Notes under the pieces: model-generated
Seen by the model: only the letters and a program-made list of their open reading frames with translations
Told to the model about the DNA's origin: nothing
Databases searched by the model: none
Translations under genes and position numbers: made by a program
Origin: Dastarcus helophoroides
Lineage: Eukaryota; Arthropoda; Insecta; Coleoptera; Bothrideridae
Direction of reading: 5' to 3'
Assembly: GCA_028583605.1 (NCBI GenBank)
Contig: CM053326.1
Location: 11,540,587 to 11,604,586 of the forward strand
DNA: 64,000 nucleotides
Shown: piece by piece, positions 24,050 through 35,865 of the stretch
Layout of the letters: each line of letters begins with the position of its first letter
Position numbering within the stretch: position 1 is the first letter of the stretch

Positions 24050-25080
24050 TATGCGTTTATGCTTTCAAAATAATTATAAACACACATTTTGAACTTTTCC
24101 GAAATTTAATAATTTTTTCCATAATTTTCAATTTTTTAAATTTTTACATTAAACTTGCAATTCTTGTGTTTTTACTTAAATCTTCGGATTTCAAATGGAT
24201 TCAAAATTTCAACATCAGTCTTGCGAGTCTAACCCAAGATATTGCATTAAAAAAATAAATATAGAGTATTTTCTTGAAATTATGACTTTTTCACAAAATT
24301 CCTCAACCTTTCAAAATGCCAATAAATATTTATTTTTTGTTTAAAATTTTCATGTTAAATAATAAATTCTAAATATTTCTAAACATTTTGACTTATTTTC
24401 GAAATTGTGACCGCAGCCTAAAAAATTCATAAAATTATAAATATATAAATTCGAAAACTCAAGATTTCTTATCGAAATTTTGTAATGTCAACTTTTTTTC
24501 GAAATTTAAGATCCCCTTTTTTATTAAATCATGAGTGGTGGGTTTCCTCAAATTTTAAAATCTCAAAATTCAAGCTTTACTTTCTACTATTATTTCCAAC
24601 ACCAATAAAGGTTTCAACCAGTGTTAATGCTTTAATTTTTTTATTTTTAAGGTTTTAAATATAATCTAGACTCTTTTTTAAAGAACACAAGTCATTTATT
24701 TAAAATCTCGACTTTAAATGAAATATTTTAATTTTTTTCAAATGATTTTGATTCAGTTGCAAAATTTTATCTTTAAGCTTAAAATGTTGACATATGTTTT
24801 GAAATTTTAGAACATTATGAATTTTTTGAAATCCTGGAATATTTTCCTAAAATTGTCTATTTTTTCTACTGTTTTTCTCGCAACTTTTCTGAATTCAAAA
24901 TTTTGGCCTTATTTAGCTATTTTTTTTATTTTCGACCTTAATATCGAAGTATTCGACTTGAGATTTCGAGTGAAAACTTGAATATTCAAATATTTTTCCT
25001 TCGACTTTTTTCTATTTTTAAGGTTATTTCTGCAATGTTTATCTTTTCTAAATTTACAGTTTCCATTAGCCAAGTTTCTT
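24050..25080. repeat. degenerate minisatellite-like block (pyrimidine orientation)
   Basis: The phrases read TTTTCGAAATT, ATTTTCGACCTTAAT and similar, in the opposite sense to the block at 18880. No termini were found. Confidence 0.6.
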
Positions 25081-25780
25081 CTGAAAGATTATTTTTTAAA
25101 TTGAAATATACTCGTATAACCAAATAGACTACGAAATAATTTAAATCAAAATAATATTAAGGCATCTATGCTCATGGCTCTTGAAAGATTTATTTTAGTA
25201 CAAAGCGAAAACAATGAAATATTAAAATATATTTAATCTACAAGCAAAAATTTGTCAACTTTATTGTAAAAGTAATTTACATTTATTTGAGCCTTAAAAA
25301 TTATAAGTGCAGATATTTTACCACATTCGTTTACCGAGTATTTCAAGGTTTTCAAGACAGTACGTGAATTGGATTTAGGGTAAGAGTTTACAGCATAATA
25401 ATGGAATTATAACCCCTCAGTTAAGGGCCCCTGACTTGGGTAGCCCGTGTAAACTTCAGAACCTTTAAGTTTGAGCATCTTTACATGCTCACGATACCGC
25501 CTATTGTGTTCAGTTTTTGTTAGCGGTGTTTTCGTACTTAACTCACTAGATTCTCTATTTTCAATCTCTCGTAAACAGTTTTTTATGCTCTCGATATGTC
25601 TTACACTTTTTCGCTATTTTTCATACTCTTTTGAAATTTACGCAGTGAAAAATTAAATGTTTTTTCCTAATTTGGTGAATGTACATACCATAGATATTAA
25701 TGGTTAGCGTTTATTTCGCCACTACTAAAATGTTCATAGATTGCTGTATTCGCTTTGATTTTATCGCGCTTATCTGTCCT
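25081..25780. other. unassigned DNA upstream of the amino-acid transporter gene
   Basis: A slightly GC-richer patch near 25400-25510 could not be placed. No exon with convincing splice signals was seen. Confidence 0.35.
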
Positions 25781-25816
25781 TATATAAAGTACCTGTATGT
25801 GGTCGTGCTCAGTTTT
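25781..25816 (+). promoter_or_regulatory. candidate TATA/Inr core promoter for the SLC36-like gene
   Basis: TATATAAAG begins near 25781 and TCAGTTTT begins near 25808, a TATA-to-initiator spacing of about 28 bp, which is normal for insect promoters. It lies about 370 bp before the splice acceptor of the first coding exon, so a short non-coding first exon would fit. AT-rich DNA gives many chance TATA boxes, so this is tentative. Confidence 0.3.
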
Positions 25817-26219
25817 CAAAACAATACTGTTTTATGTTTGTAGTCTGTCGTTTTATGTAAAATAATATAACAATTATTGAGATAAATACATTTCGGTATA
25901 ACCTGTTTTGATACTGGTATTTATTTGTGATGTGACTCGTATTTTTATCATTATCTTTTATGGAGAGTGGGTATGAAATTGTAACGACTTTTCAATGTTT
26001 TATGTAAAAGTAATGTCTCGCCTTCTTAAATTTGTCACATTTTATGCGCCGTTTGTTATCAAATAAAATTTCAAAGCTGCTAATTTGATTAGTAAAATAT
26101 ATTTTCGTTAATAACCCTCAGATGAAGCAGAATAAATAAGGTATTACGATAAAAGATAATAAGTTTTAATTTGATTACAGGAAAATTCGTCAATCGAACC
26201 AAGCAAGCACACATTGAAA

Positions 26220-26629
26220 ATGAAACAGGATGAGAAGCAACGCCTTCTTGATAGTGATTACCAAAGCGGGGAAGCCTCGATAGATCTCGAAAATGTTACA
26301 TCAGAATTTGATTCAGAAGATCCAGTACTTAACAGAACTCTTGAACATCCAACTTCCAATTTTGATACCATGGTGCATTTACTTAAAGGTAACATAGGCA
26401 CAGGTATTCTAGCAATGCCGGATGCCTTCCGCAATGCAGGATGGGCAGTTGGTTTGGCAGGAACTATGTTAATGGGAGTTCTATGTACACACTGTATGCA
26501 TATGCTGGTTGGTTGCGCTCATGAACTTTGCAGGAGGACTCAGAAAGGATCCTTGGGGTTTTCAGAAGTAGTTGAAAGTGCATTTAGGACTGGTCCTGAA
26601 TCATTACAGAGATTCTCAAAGCTTGCTAA
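26220..26629 (+). CDS. SLC36/PAT-family proton-coupled amino-acid transporter, coding exon 1
   Basis: The exon opens after an acceptor ending TTGATTACAG at 26180. The first ATG in frame is at 26220; a TTG codon two codons earlier is not needed. It encodes a hydrophilic, acidic N terminus (residues 1 to about 45), then the hallmark of the first membrane helix, GNIGTGILAMP, at residues 57-67. A second hydrophobic segment spans about residues 75-100, and an intracellular loop follows. The exon ends at a GTAAGT donor (26630) in phase 2. Proteins of this family (Drosophila pathetic, human SLC36A1) are 11-helix amino-acid/proton symporters of lysosomal and plasma membranes that feed amino-acid signalling. 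The exact orthologue is not resolved. Confidence 0.92.
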
Positions 26630-26686
26630 GTAAGTTTCCCCGTTGACTTTAATTCTTAATAAAGTATCATGCTTGTCTTCTTACAG

Positions 26687-27044
26687 AACATTGACCAACA
26701 TTTTTTTATGTATCACGCAGCTGGGTTTTTGTTGCGTTTATTTCGTTTTTGTGGCCGCCAATCTTCATGACTTTGTGAAACATTATTTTGTTGATATTGG
26801 ATTCCATTGGTATTTGCTGCTGCTTTTGGTACCCATGATATTTCTTAATTGGGTAAAGAGTTTAAAATACCTAACACCGGCGTCTTTGTTTGCATCGATT
26901 TTGACATGTTGTGGACTAACAGTCACATTCTTCTACATGTTACAAGGACTTCCTGACACCTCCACAGTTGATGCATTTTCTTCTTGGGGTCAATTACCAC
27001 TTTATTTTGGAACTGCAATTTACGCGTTTGAAGGTATTGGTGTG
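26687..27044 (+). CDS. SLC36/PAT-family transporter, coding exon 2
   Basis: This exon follows a 57-bp intron ending TTCTTACAG and completes codon 137. It encodes several membrane helices: residues reading NIFLCITQLGFCCVYFVFVA, then WYLLLLLVPMIFLNW, then LASILTCC-type and FFYMLQGLP segments. It finishes with the family signature LPLYFGTAIYAFEGIG. It ends in phase 0 at a GTAAGT donor (27045). The reading frame is free of stops and the motif order is that of amino-acid transporters of the AAAP superfamily, so the exon appears functional. Confidence 0.92.
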
Positions 27045-27101
27045 GTAAGTTTGCATTTAGTGTTCTGTGAAACTATCAAGTCTTACTACTTTTTATTTTA
27101 G

Positions 27102-27283
27102 ATCTTGCCTTTAGAAAATAATATGAAACATCCACAGGATTTTAGGGGTTGGAATGGCGTTTTGAATACAGGGATGGTAATAGTGGCAAGTTTATATACA
27201 GCAGTTGGGTTTTTTGGATACTTGAAATATGGAGATAGAGCGGTCCTTGGTAGTGTTACTTTGTTGTTGCCAAATGACCAATT
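27102..27283 (+). CDS. SLC36/PAT-family transporter, coding exon 3
   Basis: A second 57-bp intron precedes it (acceptor TTTTATTTTAG). The first residues ILPLENNMKHP join directly to FEGIGV of the previous exon, giving the family motif FEGIGV.LPLENNM.P. A membrane helix (MVIVASLYTAVGFFGYLKYG) and GSVTLLLPNDQ follow. The GTAAGT donor at 27284 leaves two bases (TT) of a codon, so this is a phase-2 intron. The next exon as given by its best acceptor expects phase 1; see the finding on this junction. Confidence 0.9.
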
Positions 27284-28261
27284 GTAAGTATTCAAGATTA
27301 TTTGTTCTTTCATATGAGAATAAAATGCAATTAAGGAACTATACAGCTCTAATTTAACTGAAAAGTCTTAGTAATTTTTTAGAGTTCTCAAAATACGAGA
27401 GTTTAAAGATTTTAAGAAATAATTAACGACGACTTCTCGGGAAAGGAAACTTTTATAAAAATTAACAGAATTGTGAAATATGCAGAAAGAAAAAGAAAAC
27501 TTAAGAAGAACTTGGGTCACTGTCAATAAAGTCTAAGATTTCAATAAGTTTAGCACTGACTTTTTTTTTTTATTATAAAATCGTATCAACAATTTCAATA
27601 ATGATCAGAAAAATAAGTTAATTTTTTAAATACCTTATTTTAGAGCACCATCAAATTTAGGTTACTATTTGAAAAAAAAATTCAGTAAAATACTGTTTGG
27701 GGTTTCCAAAACTAGAACCACAGAAAAAAACATTTTTGTTATTTTCTTGAAATATGTTGCTTTTAAAAGTTACAGTTATAACAGTTATAGATGCAATGTA
27801 TAATTTATAAGTAAAACTTATATATTTATACACAGTGTTTCCACTTGAAACTCTATTTTTCAAGCATTTTTTTAAACAGGGTAAAATATCAACTTTCCGA
27901 AAAAAAAAACTGGCCGAAACTCTTCGACATATAGTGTTTTTAGATTACACCCCCCATATTACTCTTATATTTTTGGGTATTTTGGGATAGTAGACTTATA
28001 GATTTGCGAACCCAATGATGTATTTATTATAGTCTACATAAATTTTTATCCTAAATACTATTGTCATAACCCATTACGTCACAAGTAATATTCGTACGAA
28101 GTAAGATTAAAAATCTGAGTCAAATTGGCGATTAAATTTGTCACACTAACAGAAAGGAACTATAAAACCGAAGTGTAGCGAATATTCGCGATTGAAAGTC
28201 AGATAATGTTTTAAAATTACATTAGGTAAATTATGTAATAAAATACAGAGGAATTATCAAC

Positions 28262-31200
28262 ATCGTTCAAAAAGACGTTGATGTTTAAATATTGATATTT
28301 TTTTAATGAAACATCGGTTTCCGATAATGAGGCATCGATACTTTTTCGATGTTTTTTAAATATTTAATTACGGATTTAAGTCAAAATTATAAAGGTGTAG
28401 GAAGGACATCAATTAAGAAAAATTTCTATTTAGAAAGGTTTAAAGTCTAAAAGTTCGACTTTTTTCTCGAAATTCCGAGAATAAAATTGAAATTTTGACT
28501 TTAATCTCGAAATTTCGATTTTTTTCTCGAAAATTCAATTTGTTGCTCGAAATTTTACTATTAGTTTTGACATTTTTCTAGATATTTTAAGATGAAAGTC
28601 AATATTCGATTTTAATACCGAAATTTCGACTACAGGTAAATCAGAAACTTCGACTTTTTTCTTGAATTTCTGAGAAAAAAGTGGAAATTTCTATGTTAAT
28701 GTTAAAACTTCGAGAAAAAAGTCGAAATTTCGAGAAAAAACTCGAAATTTCGCCTTTAAACTCTAAGTTTCTACAACATTTTTTTTTGTAAATTAATGGC
28801 CTTTCTATGCCTAATTTATTTAATTATTTGTTATGAAATAACAATTATTCTCCTTCAGAATTAAAACCTATATATTTTTTTTATTTTTTCCTCCAAATTT
28901 TGATTTAAAACTCAAAATCTACGTTTTTTAAACCAAAGGTTAGGTTCGAAGATTAAAATTTTTAAAAAAAAGTAGACATTGAAAAGACACTGACATTGAA
29001 AAGTTAAATTCAAAATTAAAAAAATTTTCACTGCGGTCTCAAGTATTTAGAAAATATGCTTAATTTTTTTAACAAAAATTCATGGTTAAACTTCGGATTT
29101 AAAGAAAAAGTTTTTGGGCAAATTTATGGGGACTAAATTTTGAAAAATGTTGGAGTCAAAATTTTCATAAAATTCTTTTTAAGTCAGGCAAAATTTTGTA
29201 AAAATACCAAACTTTAAAAAAGTCGGAATTTTCAAAAAAAAGCGAGGTTATGAGAAAATATCGAATTTTGAAAATTTTGTCAAAAGAATTCAAAATTTTT
29301 TCAAAAACTAAATTTTCAAAAAATGTCGAGTTTTCAAAAAGTCGAAGTTTTAACAGATGAATTTTAAAAGTCGAAATTTAGAAAAATGTCGAAATTTTCA
29401 TAAAAAGAAAACATTTTCCATGAAAAGATTTCCAAAAATGTGGAAATAAATAAAATGTGCAATATTTTAAAAGGAAATATTTAAATTTTTTATGGTTTGT
29501 TGACAAATTGAAAAAAACATAATATTTCCGGTCAATAAGGGTCTACCATGAAGAATTTTAAAAGGAGTTGCAATTTTGAAAAATATTCAAAACTTTGAAA
29601 AAGATATGAAACGATCGAATTTTTTTTTAAAAAAGCTGAAATTTTCGCAGTCGTACTAATTTAATTTGAAAATAAATTATAATTTTGAACGAAGTAAAGA
29701 TTTTTAAAAAACGTCGAAATTTTGAAAAATAGTAAAAATTTCAATAGGACAAAATTTTGAAATAATGTCGAATATTGAAAGTCATAATTTTCAAGGAAAT
29801 TGGAAAATTTTAAAAGATCGTGAAGTGTTCAACAAGAATTAAAATTTTTTGACTTAAAAAGCAAAATTTTCAAAAAGCCAAAGTTTTTGAAAAATCGTTC
29901 TAATTTAATTTAAAAAAATGTATTTAATTCTGAAAGACAGGATTTTTAAACAAAAAAAATTCAAATTTTGAGGAATAGCCAAAAATTTCAAAAATAACAA
30001 AATTTTTAGAAAATTTTGTGATTTGAAAAAAATCTGAATTTTCAAAAAAGTTAAAATTTTGAAATAAAGTCAAAACTTTCAAAGCAAGATCGACAATATT
30101 TAAAAAACCAGAAATCTTCAAAAAAAAAATCGAAAGTTTTATCAAAAAGCGAAATGTTCAGAAAAATTACAAATTTTAAAAGGTAGAAAAAACAAAAGGA
30201 TTCTAAAAATGTTGAAATTTTTAAAATCGACGAAATTAAGTAAAAGTCAAAATTTTGATAAGGAATTTAAATTTTGCAGCAAAATTATTCAAAATCTTTA
30301 AAATATGAGGTCGAAATTTAAAAAAAAAACCGAATTTTTAAAGAGGTCATACTAGAATTTGTAAAAATGCCAAACTTTAAAGAAGTCGAATTTGAAAAAA
30401 AGCATAGTTCTGAGAAAATATCGAATTTTGAAAATTTCGTTAAAAGAATTCAAAATTTTTCAAAAAACGAAATTTCAAAAAATTTCTTTTTTTCAAAAAA
30501 GCCGAAATTGTAAAAGATGGATTTTGAATTACAATTTTAATAGTCGAAATTTAAAAAAATATCGACATTTTCATAAAAAGTAAACATTTTCAATAAAAAG
30601 ATTTCCAAAAATGCGAAAATTTTAAAAAATTCGATATTTTAAAAAAAGTTGCAATTTTGAAAAATAGTAAAAAGATTTGAAAAGATCGACATTTTTTTAA
30701 AAAGGCGAAATTTTTGAAGTACTAATTTGGAAAGAATTTTGTGAATGAAAAAATCTGAATTTTCAAAAAAGTTAAAATTTTGAAATAAACTAAAAATTTT
30801 TAAAGCAAAATTGACAATATTTAAAAAACCCGAAATCTTCAAAAAAAATCGAAAGTTTTATAAAAAAGCGAAATGTTCAGAAAAATTACAAATTTTTAAA
30901 TGATAAAAAACACAGGAAATCTAAAAATGCCGAAATTTTTAAAAAGAAAAAGAAATTAAATTTTAACGAAATTAAGTAAAAGTCAACATTTTGATAAAAA
31001 ATTAAATTTTGCATCAAAATTATTTAAAATCTACAAAATATGAGGTCGAAATTTAAAAAAAATCTCAAATTTTTAAAGAGGTCAAACTAGATTTTGTAAA
31101 AACTCCAAACGTTAAAAAAGTCGGAATTTAAAGAAAGCGAATTTCTGAGAAGATATTAAATTTTGAAAATTTCGTCAAAAGAATTCAAAATTTTTTAAAA

Positions 31201-33110
31201 AACAAAATTTTCAAAAAATTTCAAATTTTCAAAAAAGTCGAAATTTTAAAAGATGAATTTCGAATTAAAATTTTAATAGTCGAAATTTAGAAAAATATCG
31301 ACATTTTCATGAAAAGTAAAAATTTTCAATGAAAAGATATCCAAAAATGCGGAAATTCTGAGAAATTCGATATTTTAACAAGTTTGCAATTTTGAAAAAT
31401 AATAAAAAGATTTCAAGACAAAATTTTTACAAAGATTTGAAAGGATCGAGTTTTTTTAAAACGCGAAATTTTTGAAGTCGTACTAATTTAATTTGAAAAT
31501 TATTATAATTTTGAACGAAGTAAAGATTTTCAAAAAATGTCGAAATTTTGAAAAATAGTACCGATTTGAAAAGGTCAAAATTTCGAAATAATGTCGAATA
31601 TTGAAAGTCAAAATTGTCAAGAAAATTGAAAAATTTTAAAAGATGCTGAAATGTTCAACAAAAATTAATAATTTTTTACTGAAAAACAAAATTTTCTAAA
31701 AAGCCAAAGTTTTTAAAAAATCGTTCCAATTTAATTTAAAAAAATGTGCCTAATTCTGAAAGACTGGATTTTCAAACAAAAAAATTCAAATTTTGAGGAA
31801 TAGCCAAAAATTTCAAAAATAAGTAAAATTTTGAAAGAATTTTGTGAATTGAAAAAATCTCCCAAAACTTTCAAAGAAATCTTCAAAAAAAAATCGAAAG
31901 TTTTTATCAAAAAGCGAAATGCTCAGAAAAATGATAAATTTTTAAATGTTAAAAAACCAGGGAATTCTAAAAATGTCGAAATTTTTAAAAAAGAAAAAGA
32001 AATTAAAATTTTAACGAAATTAAGTAAAAGTCAGAATTTTGATAAAAAAATTTCAATTTGGTAACAAAATTATTGAAAATTTTCAAAATATGAGGTCGAA
32101 ATTAAAACAAAACTCGAACTTTTTAAAGAGGTCATACTAAATTTTGTAAAAATGCCAAACTTTAAAAAAGTCGGAATTTAAAGAAAGCAAACTTCTGAAA
32201 AAATATCGAATTTTTAAAATTTTTGGAGTCCTACTAATTGTTAAAAAAGGTCAAAATTTTTAATAGTCTTCGAAAATTTCTAAAAAACGAAATTTTCAAA
32301 AAGATTTAAATTTTCGAAAAAATTGAAATTTTGACAACAGACGAATTTTAAGAAAATATCAAAATTTATGATAGTTGAAATTTTGAAAAATATCGACATT
32401 TTCATAAAAAGTTAAAATTTTCAAATGAACAGTTAAGATGATCAAAAAGTGGATATTTTGAAAGATTCGAATTTTGTAGAAAAAAGCTTTAACAACCGAA
32501 GATTACGTTTGAAGATTAACATTTTCAAAGCAGGCATTTCGAAATCACAGACGCACATTGGAGAAAAATTTCAACATTTAAAAGTTAAACTTTCAATTTT
32601 AAAAATTTTTACTTTAATCTCAAACATTTATAAAAAAATCTTCTAAATTTCGATAAAAATTCAAGATTAAATCCCGGATTTGGAAAAAGCTTAAATTTCG
32701 GGAAAAAACGAAAGTATACAAAAATGAAATCTGGTTTAATAAAACATTTTAGGACAGATTCGAGATTTCTAAGAAAACTTGGAATTAAAAAGTATGCAAT
32801 TTTCAAATTTAAACATGAAATTTTGATAAACATTTCTTATTTTCTAGTATAGTAGGTATTAAAGTTTTTTATTCAAAAATTGACAACTTCTCAAATATTC
32901 AAAGTTTGGAAACTTGTTTCATAATGTTGGGGATTCTGTTTTGGTTTTTATTCGAAGACTTATACTTTTTACTGAAAAATTACACTTTTTTAAAAATGTT
33001 GATTTTTTTCTCTGGAAATTATAACTTTTTTCTAGAACAAAAAATTAGAAGTGGAAATTTACTTAACACAAAATTTTCTTAAAGAAACTGAGAATTGTAG
33101 ATTTGAACTA
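28262..33110. mobile_element. ~4.9-kb minisatellite-bearing element (family T, copy 1) in the transporter intron
   Basis: The left part carries an ATCGATG-type region (GGCATCGATACTTTTTCGATG and nearby), then palindromic CTCGAAATTTCGAG phrases. A higher-order repeat follows, whose unit contains TTTTGTAAAAATGCCAAACTT and recurs from about 29190, 30357, 31096 and 32144. The right part contains TAGTATAGTAGGTATTAAAG. All these landmarks recur in reverse order and orientation at 50450-54350, so the limits come from alignment with that copy. The outer left terminus is eroded. There is no coding sequence. Confidence 0.75.
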
Positions 33111-33154
33111 GAAATTAAGATTTTGGGGGAACGGACTGGTGCTTGGTTATATTC

Positions 33155-33296
33155 AAAAATTGAAATACAAAACTTGTCCCCTGAAACCAAGAAAGATTAA
33201 AAAACACAACAAAGGTTGCTACGCGTTAGAGCAACCTTTGTTGTGTATTTTAATCTTTTTTGGTTGCAAGGGACTAGTTTTGTATTTCAATTTTGG
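33155..33296. repeat. 142-bp near-perfect hairpin
   Basis: The left arm runs CAAAAATTGAAATACAAAAC ... AACAAAGGTTGCT. The right arm is its reverse complement with few mismatches, and the loop is about 9 bases around ACGCGTTAG. It stands just outside the right limit of the intron element. It has the form of a small fold-back MITE. As part of the transporter pre-mRNA it would fold into a long stable stem. Confidence 0.85.
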
Positions 33297-33382
33297 AAAT
33301 TATAATAAATGAAATTTTTTTATTTTATTTTTGGCCGATAATTTAAAATAACTTATGCTAAATAGATAATAAATAATTGTAA

Positions 33383-33655
33383 ATCTAAGATCGATATACC
33401 AAATTGACGAGTTTTGATATGATCGAAACTGATCTTTGGTTTCCAAATTCGGAATCTGATAAATGTTCAAACCAGAGACTAGTTCAAACCTATTGGCCTG
33501 GGCATTACAATCAAATCTTCAAGGGCGTTCCTAGAGAGGGACCGCATGGTTGCGTTTGTGGCTCAACTGTTGGTACTTGGGTTGCTTATGATCCATTTTA
33601 CACGCTTAAAGGGTTGCATACTATAGTCTACGTTGTATCCAGAGACTAAATAGAC
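33383..33655. repeat. dispersed repeat related to the spacer at 44716-44870
   Basis: GATATACCAAATTGACGAG, GATCGAAACTGATCTTTGG and the sequence after them match, with changes, the reverse complement of the spacer between the 155-bp inverted repeats at 44550-45031. The open frame at 33404-33649 has no known family and is likely chance within the repeat. Confidence 0.55.
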
Positions 33656-34273
33656 TGAACGTTTCAATGTTGTCTCATGTGTACAGTTGAAGCAAAAATC
33701 CGGGGAAGTGGGGAGGTGCATTCCACTACTCTTTGATATGGTCGGATTAAGTAAAATTTATAAATACGCAACTTGCCGCATAACGGTTCTAACGATTTAG
33801 ATGAAACTTTAGAATTAGGGGCTTTTGGACCAATAGGATAATTTTTATAAGTGCTTTTTGGTAAAAGTTCAGGAGAACTATTTTCAAAGACATCTTGGTT
33901 TAATAGTAAAATAATTTTCTTTCAATACGCGACGCCTGTGTACAATATTGTTAAGCCAGTGCTGTAAACACGTCATGATTGCAGTGAAAGAATGAAACTC
34001 TTGATTTTCCTTCACTAATGTGTTCACTGAGGTTTCAAACATGATCCACAATACACTTCCCCATATTTACAGCCCATTTTCTTTAAAAGAAAACCGATTT
34101 TATTTTCGCAAAGGTCTGTCAAATAATAAGAGGGCATTGCGAGCTAGATGGAGCTAGGCTTTCGCCAGGCTTTCAACTGGCTTCACTGTTTACCGTGTTA
34201 GGTTCAGTCTATTTAGTCTTTGGTTGTATCCTATTTGCATACAACAGTTTAATATGTAATGTTTTACTTTCAG

Positions 34274-34698
34274 GACTGGCACAATCTGTAAGACTATCAA
34301 TGGCGATTGCGATCTTTTTGTCATACAGTCTTCAGTTCTATGTTCCTTTCAACATTGTCTGGCCAATCGTGAAGAAATATTTCGATACGGAAGAATCTAA
34401 AAAATTAGGAGAATACGCTTTAAGAACTTTTCTGGTTTTTATTACATTCGCTCTCGGAATAGCCATTCCAAATCTTGGAGCAGTCATTTCGCTAGTAGGG
34501 GCATTTAGCAGTTCTGCATTGGCTCTGATATTTCCCCCGCTGATCGAAATTATAACAATGTGGCCAGATAAATTAGGGCGAAAAAATTGGGTTTTATGGA
34601 AAGACATTGCTATTATGGTTTTCGGATTAATTGGATTTTTCATTGGTTCTTATGTAAGCATATTGAACATATTGCATCATGGGGAAGAGCTAAAATGA
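34274..34698 (+). CDS. SLC36/PAT-family transporter, last coding exon
   Basis: The exon begins after the acceptor TTTTACTTTCAG and reads LAQSVRLSMAIAIFLSYSLQ then FYVPFNIVWP, typical of the seventh helix region of PAT transporters. It continues through LGIAIPNLGAVISLVGAFSS and LALIFPP to two further helices (DIAIMVFGLIGFFIGSYVS) and a stop at 34696-34698. The spliced protein would be about 457 residues, a usual length for the family. Its frame is one base out with exon 3 if the acceptor at 34273 is used. An AG at 34246-34247 would restore the frame and add nine residues not expected in the family. Confidence 0.88.
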
Positions 34699-35490
34699 AT
34701 TCTTACTGTAAAGACAATGAACCAATTTTTGTCTGTGATTTTTTTGAAAGTTTATTTTGGTTCTTTATTTATTTGCAAAATTTTGATGAAGCTTATTTGA
34801 ATCTTAACAGAAAAATTGTGATCTTGATAATTAGTATATTAAGACTAGTCAGTCTTTTAAGCTAATTTATTTAAAATAATGCTATTTATTTATTAATTTT
34901 TAAACTTTTTGGTAATACATACGCTAAAATTAAAATAAATCATTTAATTAGAGAAATGAGCTTGTTTATTATTGTGCTATTAGAAAACAATATTTATGGC
35001 AAATGTTTTATTTAAGTTTTCTCAATTAAAGTATTGTATGCATAAAAAGTTTGTAAAGTCTGATTTTTATTTAGTATTTAGAGTGGCTTTTGGATTAAGC
35101 TGACATTATTCATGTATCATATTCATATTTTTGCTCCTGTGAAACACAAAGAAGCTTTAATTCTGACAATATATAATGACAATAATATTAAAGACATATC
35201 TTTGTAATAAGGTATTGTTATTTATTTCTAATTAGATTATTTAAAGTTATTTTTGTAAATCTTATCTATTCATGTATAGATCTGTGTAAAAGTTTTGTAA
35301 AAATATTGTAATTAGTGTAGTTACTAAAATAAACTATTAGTATTATATTGTAAAACTAATATTAGTAACATAATTCCTAAGGACAGTATTCTGGAAAATG
35401 TAAGTCATTGTAAATTATGATTCATTCCTAAATACACATATTTATTTTATGGACCAAATTTTTTCTTTATTGTAATAAAAAAATATGTTA
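34699..35490 (+). other. 3' untranslated region and downstream flank of the transporter gene
   Basis: AATAAA-type signals occur near 34937, 35331 and 35476 in strongly AT-rich sequence. Any of them could end the transcript; the sequence alone does not decide. No other gene is present before the element at 35543. Confidence 0.5.
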
Positions 35491-35865
35491 CAGAATTGTA
35501 AAGAAGGAATATATTTTGAAATATTATTTCAATTGGTTATTACTAGAGGCCGGATTTTAGGTAAAATCCTGTGATCCTTCCTTTTCACCTTTTTCAACGT
35601 TTATCGTATGTTATTGTCTAAATTTCAATTTCGCTTGTTTTTTACATTTTTATACTCTTTATCCTTTTCTATGGGTTACCTCGAGTACATTTACACTTTT
35701 GAAAAATTTAAACAAAAATATATATACATACGTAATAAAAAACAAAGCGATAAAATAGAAATATAATCCATTCCAACAACAAGAAACTTCAAGCATAAAT
35801 TTCTAAAAAAATGTAATTTAATACCAAGAGCTGGGATTATATGCAGCAAAAAAGGTAAAAATATA

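Larger units (their letters stand above)
27284..34273 (+). other. ~7-kb intron of the SLC36-like gene
   Basis: The two upstream introns are 57 bp each, whereas this one is 6990 bp. Most of the excess is a minisatellite-bearing element (28262-33110), followed by a 142-bp hairpin and a dispersed repeat. The remaining parts (27300-28260 and 33660-34270) hold no recognised exon, although a micro-exon of a few bases cannot be excluded by eye. Confidence 0.8.

Noticed and set aside
33404..33649. An 81-codon open frame in the transporter intron with a cysteine-containing C terminus
   Set aside because: It lies in a dispersed repeat that also occurs at 44716-44870, has no family resemblance, and is not in a position to be an exon with good splice signals.
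34195..34273. Upstream extension of the last transporter exon in the same frame
   Set aside because: It reads through the polypyrimidine tract and acceptor. The added residues do not fit the family. It is kept only as a possible alternative acceptor at 34247.
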